From Novosphingobium sp. ERN07 (GTDB taxonomy: Bacteria; Pseudomonadota; Alphaproteobacteria; Sphingomonadales; Sphingomonadaceae): a stretch of DNA of 64,000 bases. The position numbers and the translations under genes were made by a program. Positions 62,200 through 64,000 of the stretch are shown in pieces (position 1 is the first letter of the stretch; each line of letters begins with the position of its first letter). The DNA is taken from the NCBI RefSeq assembly GCF_012641335.1, contig NZ_JABAID010000001.1, forward strand, positions 248,001 through 312,000. Direction: 5' to 3'. Under the pieces are notes generated by a model that did no database searches, was not told where the DNA came from, and was given only the letters and a program-made list of their open reading frames with translations.

Positions 62200-64000
62200 T
62201 CAGGTTCCGTATCGGACCACAGCCGGAACATGGAGTGCGGTTTCAGCGGCCGAATGGCGCCTCAGGTTGTCCGGGTTGCTGACTTGGACGGGGCGCTTGT
62301 CGACATCGCGAGTCCGGAAGCGCGTTACCAAGGCCGTGAGAGTTTGTGCCTCGGTTGACAGACTGTGGGTCGCAGCAGAGGATTGCTCTACCATTGCGGC
62401 ATTGGCTTGCGTCATCTGATCCATTGCCGCGACAGCAACGTTGACCTGTTCCAGGCTTGCCGCCTGATGGACGGCAGCTTCTGCGATCTGTGCAACCAAT
62501 CCATCAACAGTTGCGATCTGATCGACGATCCCGGTTAACCGTTCGCCCGTCGCGCCGACGAGGCGAACGCCTTCCTCCACTTGAGCCGTGCTATTTTCGA
62601 TCAGCGTTTTGATGTTCTGCGCCGCCTCGGCAGAACGCTGCGCCAATGCACGAACTTCTGTGGCGACAACCGCGAATCCCTTGCCCGATTCACCTGCACG
62701 CGCAGCTTCGACACCGGCATTGAGCGCCAGGAGATTGGTCTGGAAGGCGATGCCATCGATCACCGTGATGATCTGGCTGATCTGCTGCGCGGATGCTTCG
62801 ATCTGTGCCATCGCTGCCACCGCCTGCCGCACGACATCACCACCAGCATTGGCCTGCTCTTGTGCTGTGGCAATCGCCGCCTGCACATCCTGCGCACCGC
62901 TTGCCGTATCCCTAACACTCCCGGTAACGGCATTCATCGCCCCGGCTGTGTTTGCAAGGCTGGACGCCTGCTGTTCGTTGCGCATCGCAAGGTCGTCCGC
63001 AGCAACGCTAATTTCGGAGATTGAGGAAAGCACGCTAGCCGCCCCGACGCGAACGGTGCGCATCGCTGCGGCCAGCGAATCGACAGCCATGTTGTAATTG
63101 TTGCGCAGTTCCTCATACCCTTCAGGAAATGCCTCATCGATACGGTATTCGAGGTTCTGGCGGGCCATGCAATCCAGACCTGCGGAAAGGGCAGCGACCA
63201 CCTGCTGCTGATTCTCCTGCGCTCTCTGGCGGGCCATTCCGCTTTCTTTGAACACGGCAATCGCGCGCGCCATAATCCCTATTTCGTCCTGCCGTTCGCT
63301 TCCGGGCGCGGTTAAGGCATATTCGCCATTGGCCATGTGCTCCATGACACTTGCCGTCTCGACCAAGGGCTGCACGACCGAATTGCGAATCATGCGAGCC
63401 GCGCCATGCACCATCGCAAGGATAGTCAGCGCAAGCAGAGCAAACAGTGCCAGCAAGCTTCCGACCACGGTTGATGCAAAGCTCATCAAACCTTCCCGAT
63501 ACTTGCCTGACGAAGCGACGAGGTGGGTCACTGCATCGTGCTGCTTGCGATAGGCCGGTGTCAGCTCGGCAGCATGGACCCGCTGCATCGTTGCCATATC
63601 GCCTGCCTTCATCGCGGGCAGGAAGCTGCGATCCATTGCGCTCCAGAAAGCATCGGCGGTTCCGATAGTCGCAGCAACTTCTGCTTTCAGTTCTTCAGGC
63701 ACTGGTGCCGTGGCCCAATAAGCCTTGCGCTGTTCGAACAAGGCACGCTCGTCAGCCAGGTCCTTCGCCGCCTCTTCTGCGTGGGTGGGGTCAGCAATCG
63801 CCCAAGTGGTGTGGAGATATGGCTCAACCACAAAGGCGGGCGGTGGCAGGATATCGGCCAGGAGTTCGTCCTGCAGCAAGTTCTGGCGATGCAGAGGGCC
63901 ACCAAAGCGGATGTACCCGATCGTCACCGCAGCCAATGCAATAGAGACGACGATAAGTCCGACAACCAGTCTTGCACCGCGCGTTGTGCGATCTCTGATC
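62200..64000 (-). CDS. Methyl-accepting chemotaxis protein (5' end cut by window edge)
   Basis: About 600 residues in the window, continuing past 64000. It has an N-terminal membrane helix ([19 protein letters not shown]), a periplasmic region of about 130 residues with no recognised ligand motif ([43 protein letters not shown]), a second helix ([19 protein letters not shown]), HAMP, and a signalling domain with the hairpin tip [39 protein letters not shown]. The first codons lie beyond the right edge. Confidence 0.9.
   Translation of the reverse strand, partial: IRDRTTRGARLVVGLIVVSIALAAVTIGYIRFGGPLHRQNLLQDELLADILPPPAFVVEPYLHTTWAIADPTHAEEAAKDLADERALFEQRKAYWATAPVPEELKAEVAATIGTADAFWSAMDRSFLPAMKAGDMATMQRVHAAELTPAYRKQHDAVTHLVASSGKYREGLMSFASTVVGSLLALFALLALTILAMVHGAARMIRNSVVQPLVETASVMEHMANGEYALTAPGSERQDEIGIMARAIAVFKESGMARQRAQENQQQVVAALSAGLDCMARQNLEYRIDEAFPEGYEELRNNYNMAVDSLAAAMRTVRVGAASVLSSISEISVAADDLAMRNEQQASSLANTAGAMNAVTGSVRDTASGAQDVQAAIATAQEQANAGGDVVRQAVAAMAQIEASAQQISQIITVIDGIAFQTNLLALNAGVEAARAGESGKGFAVVATEVRALAQRSAEAAQNIKTLIENSTAQVEEGVRLVGATGERLTGIVDQIATVDGLVAQIAEAAVHQAASLEQVNVAVAAMDQMTQANAAMVEQSSAATHSLSTEAQTLTALVTRFRTRDVDKRPVQVSNPDNLRRHSAAETALHVPAVVRYGT

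Overview
This is a GC-rich chromosomal segment from an alphaproteobacterium, almost certainly order Sphingomonadales and most like Novosphingobium. The pointers are a MipZ-type division ATPase rather than MinCD, UrcA-like and CC_3452-like small exported proteins, an rpsT-dnaA neighbourhood, two alphaproteobacterial chemoreceptors, a good sigma-EcfG promoter before a DegP gene, and many GTG/TTG starts. Genus is an inference from overall gene style. I found no rRNA, tRNA, CRISPR array, transposase or prophage.

Layout. 1-9.0 kb (minus strand): a ThiF/MoeB-type enzyme cut by the left edge, dnaA, rpsT, a P450, then an mrp - molybdo-hydroxylase - hemH run. 9.2-13.1 kb: hflK-hflC and degP (membrane and periplasmic proteolysis), then a small stress-type membrane protein. 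13.2-18.2 kb: PBP1A, msrB, three small exported proteins and an HxlR regulator. 18.4-26.9 kb: lipid-kinase-like protein, phosphodiesterase, chemoreceptor, panC-DUF2322, mipZ-DnaJ-like-phosphohexomutase, BON protein. 27.0-33.3 kb: an HscC-type Hsp70 with a J-like membrane partner, then an Lhr-type helicase. 33.3-43.0 kb: gyrB, M20 peptidase, HNH nuclease, MFS pump, nitronate monooxygenase, a candidate small RNA, a Qnr/MfpA-like pentapeptide protein and a GT-C-type membrane protein. 43.1-48.8 kb: lysC, ubiG, sirtuin, dapB-nth-lipoprotein. 48.8-54 kb is the most accessory part: two REP/MITE-like elements bracket a DctA/GltP-type symporter, a parD antitoxin is followed by a truncated parE, and a conspicuously AT-rich orphan membrane coiled-coil gene sits before aroC. 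54-57.8 kb: pnuC with a nicotinamide riboside kinase-like gene, and a tonB-exbB-exbD-exbD locus. 58-64 kb: an exported protein, hom, an exported protein, glpX, and a chemoreceptor cut by the right edge.

How the genes work together. Several pairs are likely co-translated because start and stop codons touch or overlap: panC/DUF2322, mipZ/J-domain, dapB/nth/lipoprotein, ABM-protein/Spx-like, pnuC/kinase. Aspartate-family synthesis (lysC, dapB, hom) is present at three separate loci. Envelope stress proteins (DegP, HflKC, PBP1A, BON protein, a small [10 protein letters not shown] protein) cluster loosely, and three of them carry perfect or one-mismatch sigma-EcfG promoter motifs.

The strongest leads for new biology are the AT-rich gene next to the broken parDE pair, the predicted small RNA at about 40.57-40.67 kb, and the Hsp70/J-like pair whose J-domain lacks HPD. 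All functions are inferred by reading motifs; no database search was run.
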